DNA of 64,000 nucleotides from Streptomyces sp. Root1304 (GTDB lineage Bacteria; Actinomycetota; Actinomycetes; Streptomycetales; Streptomycetaceae), in assembly GCF_001426405.1 (NCBI RefSeq), contig NZ_LMEP01000028.1, positions 62,001 through 126,000 of the forward strand. Reading direction: 5' to 3'. The notes under the pieces were generated by a model. It did not search any database and was not told the origin of the DNA. It was given only the letters and a program-made list of their open reading frames with translations. The translations under genes and the position numbers were made by a program. Below are positions 24,044 to 33,800 of this stretch, piece after piece. How positions within the stretch are numbered: position 1 is the first letter of the stretch; every line of letters begins with the position of its first letter.

Positions 24044-24919
24044 TCAGAGGACCGGCGGACGGCCCAGCCTGGTCATGCGCCACACCGTGCGCCAGCGCAT
24101 CGGCCTGCGGGGTCCGCACGGTGTCCGCACGCCCTCGAAGAAGCCGCCCCACCACGCCTTCTGGGCCGTCAGGGACCGCGTCCGCAGCAGGGTGAGCAGC
24201 ATCCACACGCCGAGGTGTACGGGGACGAGGAGGGCGGGCAGCCGACGGCGGGTCAGCCAGACCCGGTTGCGGGCGGTGAACCGGTAGTGGCCGGCGTGCC
24301 GGGCCGGGGAGGTCTTCGGGTGCTGGAGGACGAGTTCGGGCGCGTAGAGGATCTTCCAGTCGGCGTCGAGCGCCCGCCAGGCCAGGTCGGATTCCTCGTG
24401 CCCGAAGAAGAACTCGCCCGCCCACAGCCCGGTCTGGCGGAGCATCGGCACAGAGAGGGCGTGCCCGCCGCCGAGGAAGGCGGTCACGAGGCCGCGCCGC
24501 ATCGGGTCGTCCGCGCGGAGCCGGGGGATCCAGCGCCGCTCGGTGTGCCCGTGCTCGTCGGCGACCCGGAATCCGACGATCCCCAGCGCCGGGTCCTCCG
24601 CGAACAGGTCCCGGACCCGCCGGAAGACGTCGTCCGCGATGAGCAGCCCGTCGTCGTCCAGCTCGACCACGACGTCCACCTCGCCGGAGTCCCGCAGCAG
24701 TTCGAGGCCGACGTTACGGCCGCCGGGGCAGCCCAGGTTCTCGTCGAGCGGGATCTTGGTGGCGGTCGTCTCGACGTCGGTGAGCGGCGTCGCGTTGCCC
24801 ACGAGCACGACCCGCGCGGCGGGCACGTCCTGTGAGGCCACCGAAGCGAGCAGCGCCTCCAACTCCCGCGGGCGCGTGCCCATGGTCACGATGACGACTC
24901 CGATACGGGGCAGCGGCAT
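24044..24919 (-). CDS. family 2 glycosyltransferase
   Basis: A 291-residue GT-A enzyme: GVVIVTMGTRPRELEALLAS, the nucleotide-sugar segment ENLGCPGGRNVGLELL, the DXD-like VVELDDDGLL, and FFFGHEESDLAWRAL acceptor region. A hydrophobic C-terminal stretch (LPALLVPVHLGVWMLLTLL) may bind the membrane. The rhamnosyltransferase-like pattern suggests cell-wall or glycolipid decoration. ATG 24919 is the only start compatible with the fold. Donor and acceptor unknown. Confidence 0.9.
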   Translation of the reverse strand: MPLPRIGVVIVTMGTRPRELEALLASVASQDVPAARVVLVGNATPLTDVETTATKIPLDENLGCPGGRNVGLELLRDSGEVDVVVELDDDGLLIADDVFRRVRDLFAEDPALGIVGFRVADEHGHTERRWIPRLRADDPMRRGLVTAFLGGGHALSVPMLRQTGLWAGEFFFGHEESDLAWRALDADWKILYAPELVLQHPKTSPARHAGHYRFTARNRVWLTRRRLPALLVPVHLGVWMLLTLLRTRSLTAQKAWWGGFFEGVRTPCGPRRPMRWRTVWRMTRLGRPPVL

Positions 24920-24954
24920 GGCGGTGAACTCCAGTGATCGACAATCCGCCGATG

Positions 24955-27003
24955 CTAGGGCCTGTCGTCGCCCTGCGCGCCCCGGGCGTCGTGCCCCGCC
25001 GGCCGCCGGGCGAGCAGTTCGGCCAGGCCGCGCCGGGTGGCCGCGATGACCACGCGGTCCTCGGGCCGCAGGACGTAACCGGGGTGGAGTTCCCACAGGA
25101 GCTGGGGCCGGTCGCCGTCCTGATGGGCGGAGGCGAGGTCGGGGCGGCGGGCGGCGGGGACGGCCGTGTCGAGGGCGAGGACCCGCCAGGCCCCCGGCCG
25201 GAACGCCTCCGCGACCGTGCGGCCCTCGAACTGCGGGTGTCCGGCGACGAGCAGCGCGGCGAAGAGCAGGACCTTCCGCTCGACCGGGATCGCGCCCAGG
25301 ATCTGGCGGCCCATCATGGCCCCGGCGAAGGCGGGCGCGGCGAGGTGGCTGACGCTGCGGCTGCGGGTGAGCGCGTCCGGGTACGCGGTGCGCAGCGTGC
25401 GGTACACGGCGGTGGCGAAGTCGTCGTCGAACAGCCGCAGCGCGACCCGCAGATCGGCCTTGGACGTACGGGCGGAGAGCGCCGCCTCCAGGTTCGTGGT
25501 GTCCGAGCTGGTGAGGGCGAGCAGGGCGTGCGCCCGGTCGATCTTGGCCGCCTCCAGGACCCCGTCCTCGGTGACGTCCCCGAGGACGACCGGCACGTGC
25601 AGGGCCCGGGCGAGCGGGATGCCCCGGGCGTCGGGGTCCTCCTCGACGCAGACGACGGGGATGTCGAGCTCGCGCAGCCGGGCGAGGACCCGGGTGCCGA
25701 CCTTCCCGAGCCCGAGCAGCACGACATGGCCGGAGAGCCGCCGGGGCGGGCGGCGGAGCGCGCCCGCGTCGCGGAAGGTGCCGAGCGCCTCCAGCGCTCC
25801 GGCGACGAGCAGGGGCAGCAGGGCCAGCCCGACGAGACCGGACAGGAGCTGCAGGACCTGGTGGGTGACCGGCGCGCCGAGCGCGGGGTCGTTGATGGAG
25901 AACAGGTCGAGCAGCGTGAGGTAGGCGGCGTGCACCGGGTCGGCGTCGGTGAGCAGCGTGGTGACGCAGGTCAGGGCCAGGGCGGAGGCGAGGAACCCGG
26001 CGACGGCCCAGCGCAGCCGGGCGGAGAACAGCTCGCGCAGCGGGGCGCCGCGGCGGGCCAGGCGCCGTACGGGCAGGGCGGGACCGGCGTACCGGACGGT
26101 CTCCAGGACGACGCTGCCGCGCCCGGCGGTGCCCGCCACGGTCCGGTCGTCGGGCAGCAGGTCGGGTCCCTGTCCGCCGTCCGCCTCCGAGCCCTCGGCG
26201 CCCGCAGGGTCGGTCGTGGTGGACGAGAGGAGGGCCAGGGTGCAGAGGCCGCCGTCCGGCACCTCGCCGCGTACGGGCGGCGGGCGTTCGGCGGCGCGCA
26301 GCAGGACGCCGTCGGCCTGGACGACCTTGCTCGTCCCGGCGACGGCGGTGGCGGCGAGGGCGGGCGCGGCGGTGTCCGCGTCGGACAGGACGGTGGTGGA
26401 GGCGTCGAGGACGGCCCGGTTCATGCCGGGCGTGTGCACCAGCGCGGCCTGGTCGAGCAGTTCCTCGAGACGCTGGCCGAGCTTGCGGTTGTACATCCGC
26501 ACCACGAGCCGGACGCCGGGGTTGAGGCGGCGGGCGGCGAGCGCGGCGCGGAGGTTGGTCTCGTCGTCCTCGTAGAGCAGCGCGAGGGCGGTCGCACGGT
26601 CGGCCCCGGCCCGCAGCAGCACCGCCCGGGTCGGGGCGGGCGCCGCCATGACCCGTACGGGCAGGACGAGTCCGCCGGTCGTCGCGTCGGCGGGAGAAGC
26701 GGGAGAAGCGGGAGAAGCGGGAGAGGCGGGGGAGGCGGGGGAGGCGGGGGAGCTGGAAGCGGCGGAAGCGGCGGAAGCGGCGGAAGCCCCGGAAGCTGCG
26801 GTCGGCGCGGTGTCGGGAACGTCCGGCGGTTCGGGCTCCCGCTGGGCGGCCCACTCCTCCGGCACGACGAGGACGACCCGCTGGCGGTAGACGTCCCGCA
26901 GTTCGGCGGCCAGCCGGTGGGCGAGTCCGTCGTCGCCGCAGATCAGCATGGGCCCGTCGGCTCGGGTGGCCCCGGTTCCCTGGTGCGGCACTGTCCCCGT
27001 CAT
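24955..27003 (-). CDS. RCK-TM-RCK channel-like NAD-binding protein
   Basis: A 682-residue protein. An N-terminal Rossmann/TrkA-N-like domain (MLICGDDGLAHRLAAEL, broken by a Ser/Pro/Ala repeat) precedes two to three membrane helices (about residues 330-405) with a pore-loop-like segment (TLLDLFSINDPAL). A second TrkA-N domain follows (HVVLLGLGKVGTRVLARL, about residue 417 on) and a TrkA-C-like end. The layout recalls CASTOR/POLLUX ion channels, but the K+ filter TVGYG is absent. Probably an ion channel or transport regulator controlled by NAD(H) or nucleotides; the ion is unknown. Confidence 0.78.
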   Translation of the reverse strand: MTGTVPHQGTGATRADGPMLICGDDGLAHRLAAELRDVYRQRVVLVVPEEWAAQREPEPPDVPDTAPTAASGASAASAASAASSSPASPASPASPASPASPASPADATTGGLVLPVRVMAAPAPTRAVLLRAGADRATALALLYEDDETNLRAALAARRLNPGVRLVVRMYNRKLGQRLEELLDQAALVHTPGMNRAVLDASTTVLSDADTAAPALAATAVAGTSKVVQADGVLLRAAERPPPVRGEVPDGGLCTLALLSSTTTDPAGAEGSEADGGQGPDLLPDDRTVAGTAGRGSVVLETVRYAGPALPVRRLARRGAPLRELFSARLRWAVAGFLASALALTCVTTLLTDADPVHAAYLTLLDLFSINDPALGAPVTHQVLQLLSGLVGLALLPLLVAGALEALGTFRDAGALRRPPRRLSGHVVLLGLGKVGTRVLARLRELDIPVVCVEEDPDARGIPLARALHVPVVLGDVTEDGVLEAAKIDRAHALLALTSSDTTNLEAALSARTSKADLRVALRLFDDDFATAVYRTLRTAYPDALTRSRSVSHLAAPAFAGAMMGRQILGAIPVERKVLLFAALLVAGHPQFEGRTVAEAFRPGAWRVLALDTAVPAARRPDLASAHQDGDRPQLLWELHPGYVLRPEDRVVIAATRRGLAELLARRPAGHDARGAQGDDRP
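26690..26785. repeat. 9-bp tandem repeats inside the RCK-channel gene
   Basis: Tandem 9-mers of the GCGGGAGAA/GCGGGGGAG and GCGGAAGCG types run across 26690-26785. On the minus strand they encode a series of Ala-Ser-Ala and Ser-Pro-Ala triplets in a linker of the first RCK domain. This is a likely slippage-prone, length-variable site. Confidence 0.8.
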
Positions 27004-27111
27004 GTCTCCCCCGCCCCTGGCCCCACCCCGGCCCCCGGCAGCAGGGGCCCGGCCCATCGTGGCACCGCCGCGTGCGCCGGGTCACTGCCGGACGTCGGCA
27101 GCCTTCACCCG

Positions 27112-27232
27112 CCCCCGGCGCCGCACGAGGCCGTCCGCCCCCCCCGGCGCCGTACGAGGCCGTCCGCCCCGCCCCCGGCGCCGTACGAGGCCGTCCGCCC
27201 CTCCCCCGGCGCCGTACGAGGCCGCCGCCCCC
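27112..27232. repeat. four tandem repeats of 29-31 bp between pucR and the channel gene
   Basis: Four copies share CCCCCGGCGCCG, then TACGAGGCCGTCC (CACG in copy one). The GGCGCCG cores begin at 27117, 27146, 27177 and 27208. The block fills most of the 231-base gap (27004-27234) between the channel start and the pucR stop. There is no other gene in it. Confidence 0.8.
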
Positions 27233-27234
27233 CG

Positions 27235-28296
27235 TCAGAGCTCCCGGGCCGGCCAGTTGAGGAGGCGCGCGCCGATGACGGCCGTCTGGAGGGTGTAGCG
27301 CTGGGTCGGGTCGCCCGGGTCCGTGCCGGTCAGCCGGTGCACGCGGTCCAGGCGGTACGTCACGGCGCGCACGCTCAGCGAGAGGCGGCGGGCCGCGTCG
27401 GTGGTGACGCAGCCGGAGTCGAAGTACGCGGTGAGGGTGTCGAGGAGCGGCCGGGCGCCGCCGCGCGCCTGCTGGAGCGGGCCGAGCACGGTGCTGACGA
27501 GGTCCTCCATGGCCTGCCGGTCGCGGGTGAGGACCGGGTAGACCAGGAGGTCCGCCGCGTACAGGACGGGGTCGTCGAGGGCCATGCGGTCGGCGAGGTC
27601 GAGCGCGTTGAGGGCTTCCTCGTACGAGTGGACGACGCCGCCCGCGCCGGAGTGCGGCCGGCCGACCGCGACCCGGCCGCCGTTCGTCGCGGCGTACGCC
27701 TGCTTGGCGAAGTGGCTGAGCACCTCGGGCTCGTCGGCGGGCGCGACGCAGATCAGCCGCCCGTCCTTGGTGGTGAGCAGGATGCGGCGGGCGCCGAACC
27801 GGGCCAGCAGGGAGGACTCGACGCCGCGGGAGACCGGGTAGCCGTCGGCGTACGGTTCGGGCCCCTGGGCGACGGCCACCGCGTGGGCGTGCGAGAGCAG
27901 CAGCCCGAACCGCTCGGCGCGTTCGGCGAGCCGGCCGAGGTCGCTGCGGCCGTACAGCAGGTCGTCGATGAACTCCCGCCGGGCGGCCTCCTCCTGGCGT
28001 ACGGCCAGGGTCTGGGCGCGCTCGTGGCCCTCGGCGAAGGCGTCGACGGTCTGCTCGATGGCGGCGAGGAGCCGGTCGGGATCGGTCAGCGGCGCACCGG
28101 ACTGGGCCGCCCGCGCGGCGGCGAGGTGCTCCCGGACGAAGAACCGCAGCCCGACACCGGCCTCGGCGGCCCCCTCGCCGCGCGAGCGCAGCCCCTCCAG
28201 CTCCTCGCGGGTGAGCCGCCGTCCGGTCGCGCAGACCTCGGCCAGCAGTTCGGCGTACCCCTCCAGGTACTCCGGTCCCCCCGTGCGTTCCGTCAT
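27235..28296 (-). CDS. PucR-family transcriptional regulator
   Basis: A 353-residue regulator. The C-terminal helix-turn-helix (LTAYFDSGCVTTDAARRLSLSVRAVTYRLDRVHRLTG) is the PucR/CdaR type. The middle holds the GGDEF-like fold (LICVAPADE, VAVGRPHSGAGGVVHSYEEA). The N-terminal helical part is sensor-like (LLAEVCATGRRLTREELEGL). Control of the downstream channel gene, or of the divergent flotillin operon, is suggested by position only. Confidence 0.9.
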   Translation of the reverse strand: MTERTGGPEYLEGYAELLAEVCATGRRLTREELEGLRSRGEGAAEAGVGLRFFVREHLAAARAAQSGAPLTDPDRLLAAIEQTVDAFAEGHERAQTLAVRQEEAARREFIDDLLYGRSDLGRLAERAERFGLLLSHAHAVAVAQGPEPYADGYPVSRGVESSLLARFGARRILLTTKDGRLICVAPADEPEVLSHFAKQAYAATNGGRVAVGRPHSGAGGVVHSYEEALNALDLADRMALDDPVLYAADLLVYPVLTRDRQAMEDLVSTVLGPLQQARGGARPLLDTLTAYFDSGCVTTDAARRLSLSVRAVTYRLDRVHRLTGTDPGDPTQRYTLQTAVIGARLLNWPAREL

Positions 28297-28395
28297 GTTC
28301 CCTCCCGGATCCCCTGTGCCCCGGACGTCTCACCGGCACACGGTGACCAAGGGTGCCAGCCGGGAGCGCCTCCGGCATAAAGAAGGCGTTAAAGG

Positions 28396-28412
28396 TTGCC
28401 GGACACCGGCAA
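28396..28412. promoter_or_regulatory. inverted repeat in the pucR-flotillin divergent region
   Basis: TTGCCGG-ACA-CCGGCAA (28396-28412) is a perfect inverted repeat about 100 bases upstream of pucR and 204 bases upstream of the flotillin gene. The 319-base intergenic (28297-28615) otherwise holds only short iterated TCAC(A)CCTCACGCG-type sequence at 28549-28605. It is a candidate PucR operator. Confidence 0.45.
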
Positions 28413-28615
28413 TGCGAACACGGACATACCCGGTGCAGGATGGAGCCATCCGGGGCACGGGGACAGCGGTCCTGTGCCGGGGGCCGGAAGTGTCCGCGTG
28501 TCAGGGGGGAGTCACGGCCGCTCGGCCGCACCCCCCTGACCTCTTCGGTCACACCTCACGCGTCTCACCTCACGCGTCGCACCTTCACGCGTCACACCTC
28601 ACCCGAGGACTTCTC

Positions 28616-30760
28616 ATGGATGCCATCACCACGGGCGTCGGCGTGCTCGGCGCCGTCGTCCTGCTCGTCGCACTCGTCTTCGTCTTCGTGCTCAGCCGGC
28701 TGTTCCGCAAGGTCGAGCAGGGCAAGGCGCTGATCGTCTCCAAGATGCGGAAGGTCGACGTCACCTTCACCGGGCAGGTCGTGCTGCCGGTGCTGCACAA
28801 GGCCGAGGTGATGGACATCTCGGTGAAGACGATCGAGATCTCCCGCACGGGCCGGGACGGCCTGATCTGCCGGGACAACATCCGCGCCGACATCCGGATC
28901 TCGTTCTTCGTACGGGTCAACAAGACCGTTGAGGACGTCATCAAGGTCGCGCAGGCCATCGGCACCACGCGGGCCAGCGACAAGGACACGCTCCAGGAGC
29001 TGTTCCACGCCAAGTTCTCCGAGGCCGTCAAGACCGTCGGCAAGCAGCTCGACTTCACCGACCTCTACACCAAGCGCGAGGAACTGCGCTACCGGATCAT
29101 CGAGCTCATCGGCATCGACCTCAACGGCTACCACCTCGAGGACGCGGCCATCGACCACGTCGAGCAGACGCCGCTGAATCAGCTCGACCCCGGCAACATC
29201 CTCGACGCCCAGGGCATCCGCAAGATCACCGAGCTGACGGCCCTGGAGAACGTCCGGACGAACGAGTACCGGCAGAACGAGCAGAAGGAGATCACCCGGC
29301 AGAACGTCGACGCCCGCGAGGCCATCCTGGAGCTGGAGCGGCGTCAGGCGGACGCCGAGATCAAGCAGAAGCGCGAGATCGACACCTCGCGGGCCCGCGA
29401 GGAGGCCGAGACCGCCCGGGTGGTGGAGGAGGAGCGGCTGCGGGCGCAGAGCGCCTTCCTCCGTACGGAGGAGCAGCTCGGCGTCCAGCGGGAGAACCAG
29501 GCCCGTGAGGTCGCGGTCGCGCAGAAGAACCGCGAGCGGGTCATCGCCGTCGAGAACGAGCGCATCGAGAAGGACCGCCTGCTCGAAGTCATCGCCCGCG
29601 ACCGGGAGACCGAACTGACCCGCATCTCCGCGGAGAAGGAGGTCGAGGCCGAGCGCCGCGACATCGCCGAGGTGATCCGCGAGCGGGTCGCCGTGGACCG
29701 TACGGTCGCGGAGCAGGAGGAGTCGATCAAGCGGCTGCGGATGGTCGAGGAGGCCGAGCGCACCCGGCAGGCCGTCGTGATCGCCGCCGAGGCGGAGGCC
29801 CAGGAGAAGCTGGTCAAGGACATCAAGGCGGCCGAGGCCGCCGAGCAGGCCGCCGTCCACCGGGCCGCCGAGGAACTGACCCTGGCCGAGGCCCGCAACA
29901 AGGCCGCCGACATGGACGCCCGCGCCAAGATCCGGCTCGCCGAGGGGGTCCAGGCGGAGGCCGCCGCCGCCGGACTGGCCGCCGTGCAGGTCCGGGAGAA
30001 GGAGGCCGACGCGATCGAGAAGGCCGGCCGCGCGGAGGCCGAGGCCACCGAGGCCCGGCTGCGCGCCGAGGCCGCCGGCGCTCGGGAGAAGGCGCTCGCG
30101 GAGGCCGTCGGCACCCGTGAGATCGCCCTCGCCGAGGCGACCGCGATCGGCGAGAAGCTGAAGGCGGAGGCCGCCGGTCTGACCGAGAAGGCGGCGGCGA
30201 TGGCGGCGCTCGACGACGCCTCCCGCACGCACGAGGAGTACCGGCTCCGCCTCGCGGCCGAGAAGGACATCCGGCTGGCCGGCCTCGACGTGCAGCGGCA
30301 GGTCGCGGAGGCCCAGGCGACGGTCCTGGCCACCGGCCTGGAGCACGCCGACATCAACATCGTCGGGGGCGAGTCCGTCTTCCTCGACCGGCTCGTGCAG
30401 TCGGTCTCGATGGGCCGGTCCGTCGACGGCTTCATGGACCACAGCCGTACGGCGCAGGCGCTCGCCGGCCCGTGGCTGAACGGCGAGGGCTCCTTCACGG
30501 AGGACCTCACGAAGGTGCTCGGCTCGCTGTCCACCGCCGATGTGCAGAACCTCAGCGTCTCGGCGCTCCTGACGAAGGTCATGAACTCGGGGGTGCTCGA
30601 CGGGGCGACGGGGGCGGGCCTGGTGAGCGCCCTCGGCAACGGGAACGCGAACGGGCACGGCGGCAAGGGCACCACCGGCGTCAACGGTGCCACTGGAGCC
30701 AACGGCGTCAACGGCGTCAACGGCGCCGAGAAGGGCGACACCGCCGCCCTCACCGGCTGA
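28616..30760 (+). CDS. flotillin-family (SPFH/Band 7) membrane scaffold protein
   Basis: A 714-residue flotillin. One N-terminal membrane helix (VLGAVVLLVALVFVFVLSRLF), the SPFH domain (about 30-220; GKALIVSKMRKVDVTFTGQV, YRIIELIGIDLNGYHLEDAA), and a long heptad-rich coiled coil with Glu-Ala repeats (about 230-580). The C-terminus ends in a Gly/Asn/Val repeat (NGVNGVNGA). Flotillins build membrane microdomains. The next gene encodes a giant AAA+ ATPase, 97 bases downstream, in the same orientation; the pair recurs in other bacteria as I recall. ATG 28616 is the first codon before the membrane helix. Confidence 0.92.
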   Translation: MDAITTGVGVLGAVVLLVALVFVFVLSRLFRKVEQGKALIVSKMRKVDVTFTGQVVLPVLHKAEVMDISVKTIEISRTGRDGLICRDNIRADIRISFFVRVNKTVEDVIKVAQAIGTTRASDKDTLQELFHAKFSEAVKTVGKQLDFTDLYTKREELRYRIIELIGIDLNGYHLEDAAIDHVEQTPLNQLDPGNILDAQGIRKITELTALENVRTNEYRQNEQKEITRQNVDAREAILELERRQADAEIKQKREIDTSRAREEAETARVVEEERLRAQSAFLRTEEQLGVQRENQAREVAVAQKNRERVIAVENERIEKDRLLEVIARDRETELTRISAEKEVEAERRDIAEVIRERVAVDRTVAEQEESIKRLRMVEEAERTRQAVVIAAEAEAQEKLVKDIKAAEAAEQAAVHRAAEELTLAEARNKAADMDARAKIRLAEGVQAEAAAAGLAAVQVREKEADAIEKAGRAEAEATEARLRAEAAGAREKALAEAVGTREIALAEATAIGEKLKAEAAGLTEKAAAMAALDDASRTHEEYRLRLAAEKDIRLAGLDVQRQVAEAQATVLATGLEHADINIVGGESVFLDRLVQSVSMGRSVDGFMDHSRTAQALAGPWLNGEGSFTEDLTKVLGSLSTADVQNLSVSALLTKVMNSGVLDGATGAGLVSALGNGNANGHGGKGTTGVNGATGANGVNGVNGAEKGDTAALTG

Positions 30761-30783
30761 CCGCATCGGGGGAGCGGTCACGA

Positions 30784-30825
30784 CGGGTCCGGTGCCGCAC
30801 GGGGGAGTCCGCGGCACCGGACCCG
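30784..30825 (+). terminator. strong hairpin between flotillin and AAA+ ATPase genes
   Basis: A perfect 15-bp stem (30784-30798 with 30811-30825) and a 12-base loop lie 24 bases after the flotillin stop. No T-tract follows. It could attenuate, or protect the flotillin mRNA 3' end, making the ATPase less abundant than the scaffold. Confidence 0.6.
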
Positions 30826-30857
30826 CACACATCACGCCACGAGGGGAGCAGCACCGG

Positions 30858-33800
30858 ATGAGCACCGGAAGGGAGTCGAGCCGGATGAGCACCGGGACGG
30901 AACGGGACGGGGCGGGCGTGGGTACGGGCGCCGGGACGGGCCGGGGCCGGACGGACGCCGGAGCGGGCGCCGGTACGGAGCAGGGCCGGACGGCCGCCGT
31001 GCAGGACGCCCCGATGGACCAGGACACCTACGGCGTGCTCCGCGACCGGCTCGCCGCGCAGGCGGCCGAGCTGGCCCGCCGTACCGAGGCCCTGAACCGG
31101 GCCCGTACCGCCGAGTTCGGCTCCGGCGAGATCGCCCTCACCGGCACCGGCCGCCTGCGCACCGAGCGCCCCGCGGTCCCGCGCGACCTCGTCGCCGTCG
31201 GGGACGGCGTCCTGCTCCTCGGCAGCCGCACCGCCGCCGGAGACACCGGGGACGCCGAGCGCCCGGTCTCCGACGTCTTCACGCTGCACGACCGCGCGCT
31301 CGACCCGCTCCCCGCCGACGCCGTGCCCGGCCTGCTCGACGACCCCGCCTTCCTCGCCGAGTTCGCCGCACTGCACCGCTACTTCCGGGGCGCCCGTCTG
31401 CTGCGGCTGCGCCGGGTGGCGGACCGCCTCCTCGCGGTCTTCCGCACCGGCGCGAAGGCCGACGACCTCCGCGTCCTGCGCTGGTCGGTCGACCCGTCCG
31501 GCGCGACGCGGTTCCTCGACGCCCGGGGCGACCGCGACAACACCGCACCGGACTCGCACGACGTCGAGTGGACGGCGGCGACCCGCGACGACCACGTGCC
31601 GGGCCGGCACCCGCACATCGCGCTCGCCGGCGGCATCTTCGTCTCGACGGTCGGCGGGACGCTGACGGTCAAGACCGAGAACGACACCGAGACCGGCGAG
31701 GGCATCCACTCCGAGCCCGTCGACGAACTCCTCCAGTCCCTGGCGGACGCCGACGTCGCGCACGCCACGGTGGGCGCCCTGGTCCTGGTGCGCGTCCGCC
31801 CGTACAAGGAGGAGACCACCCGCCATCTGGTCTTCAACACCCTGACCGGAACGGTCGTCAGGCTCGACGGCATCGGGCAGGCCTGCCTGCGGCTGCCCGA
31901 GGACGAGGGCATCGTGTTCCCCGGCGGCTACTGCCTGGCCTCCGGCGCCGTGAAGACCTTCGACACCGACACCTCCGGACTCGCCTTCGACCGGGCGGTC
32001 CGCTCGCCCGACGGGGAGGACATCCTCTTCGTCTTCCACGCCGCGGCGGAGGGCCGGGGGCTGCTCCTCCCGTACAACCTGATCCGCAAGGAGATCGCCA
32101 CCCCGGTCGTCTGCGGCGGACACACCCTCCTCGACGACGGGACGATGGTCGTCCTGCGCGCCGAACCGGGGGAGGCCGGCCGGGCCCACCCCGTACAGAT
32201 CTGGCGGACGCCGTACGCGGCCGACACCCACGCGGGCACCGCCGGGGACGGCCCGCTGACCCGCATCGGCAACGCCGACCTCGTCCGGGGCATCGCCGAC
32301 TGCCTCTCGATCGCCCGGCAGGCCACCGAACTCACCCCCGCCACCGAGGTGTACGCGGCGCTCGTCGCCGCCTGCGTCCGCGCCGCCGACGTCCACCACT
32401 GGCTGGGCGACCCCGAAGTGGGGTACCTGCGCGGCCCGTTGACCGAGCTGCGGACCACCGCCGCCCAGGTCCTGGACGAGTTCAGGACGGTGACGACGCT
32501 CACCCGCGAGGCGACCGAGGCGCTCGACGAGGCCGCCGCCCGGATCGCCGGTCTCGTCCGGCGCGTCCGCGGCGAGTCCCCCGCCACCGCCGAGGAGTGG
32601 ATCGACCGCATCACCGAACTCCGCCGGGCACAGGGGCGGTTGGTGACGCTGAAGGAGATGCGTCACGCGGACACGGAACGCGTCGACGCGCTCGCCGCCG
32701 ACGTCGGGGCCGACATCGTCGCGGCCGGCCGGCGGGCCGTCGCGTTCCTCCGCCGCGAGGACGCCTTCACCGCCCACCACGCGGAGGCCGCCCGGCTCGC
32801 CGCCGAGGCCGGCGAACTCGCCACCGTCGCCGAGACGGGCCCCGTCGGGGAACGGCTCGACGCGCACGCCGAAGGACTCCGCACGCTCAGCGAGACCGTC
32901 GCCGGACTGGACATCGGCGACGCGACCGTCCGCACCTCGATCCTGGAGCGGATCGCGGACGTCCTCGGCTCCCTGAACCGGGCCCGGGCCGTGCTCACCG
33001 CCCGCCGCGCCGAACTCCTCGACGGCGAGGGCCGGGCCGAGTTCGCCGCCGAGTCCGCGCTGTTCGGGCAGGCCGTCACCGGCGCGCTGGCCGCGTCGGA
33101 CACCCCCGAGCGCTGCGAGGAACAGCTCGGACGCCTGCTGCTCCAGCTGGAGAACCTGGAGTCCCGCTTCGCCGAGCACGACGGGTTCCTGGCCGACCTC
33201 ACCCGCAGGCGCACCGAGGTCCACGAGGCCTTCACGGCCCGCGGGCAGTCCCTCCAGGACGCCCGCGCCCGCCGGGCGGAGCGGCTCGCGGAGTCCGCCG
33301 GCCGCCTCCTGGACGCGGTCGCCCGGCGCGCCGCCTCCCTCGGCTCGCTCGACGAGGTCCACACCTACTTCGCTTCCGACCCCATGGTCGGCAAGGTCCG
33401 CCGCACCGCCGGGGAACTGCGCACCCTCGGCGACCAGGTGCGGGCGGAGGAACTGGAGGGCCGGCTCGGTTCGGCCCGCCAGGAGGCCGGCCGGGCCCTG
33501 CGGGACCGCACCGACCTGTACGCGGACGGCGGCGACACGATCCGCCTCGGCCGGCACCGCTTCGCCGTCAACCGGCAGGCCCCGGAGCTGACGCTCGTCC
33601 CGTACGGGGACACCCTGGCGTTCGCCCTGACCGGGACCGACTACCGGGCCCCGGTCACCGACCCGGGGTTCGCGGAGACCCGCCCGTTCTGGGACCGGAC
33701 GCTGCCCTCGGAGTCCCCGGAGGTCTACCGCTCCGAGTACCTCGCGGCGCGCCTGCTCGCCGAGCACGGCACGGACGGCCTGGCCGACGCCGACCTGCCC

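Noticed and set aside
27112..27232. CRISPR array
   Set aside because: The units are contiguous tandem repeats of 29-31 bp without unique spacers, and no cas gene is present.
24044..28552. A 1502-codon minus-strand open frame spanning several genes
   Set aside because: Only its last 291 codons are a real protein (glycosyltransferase); the rest is the wrong frame of the channel and PucR genes.
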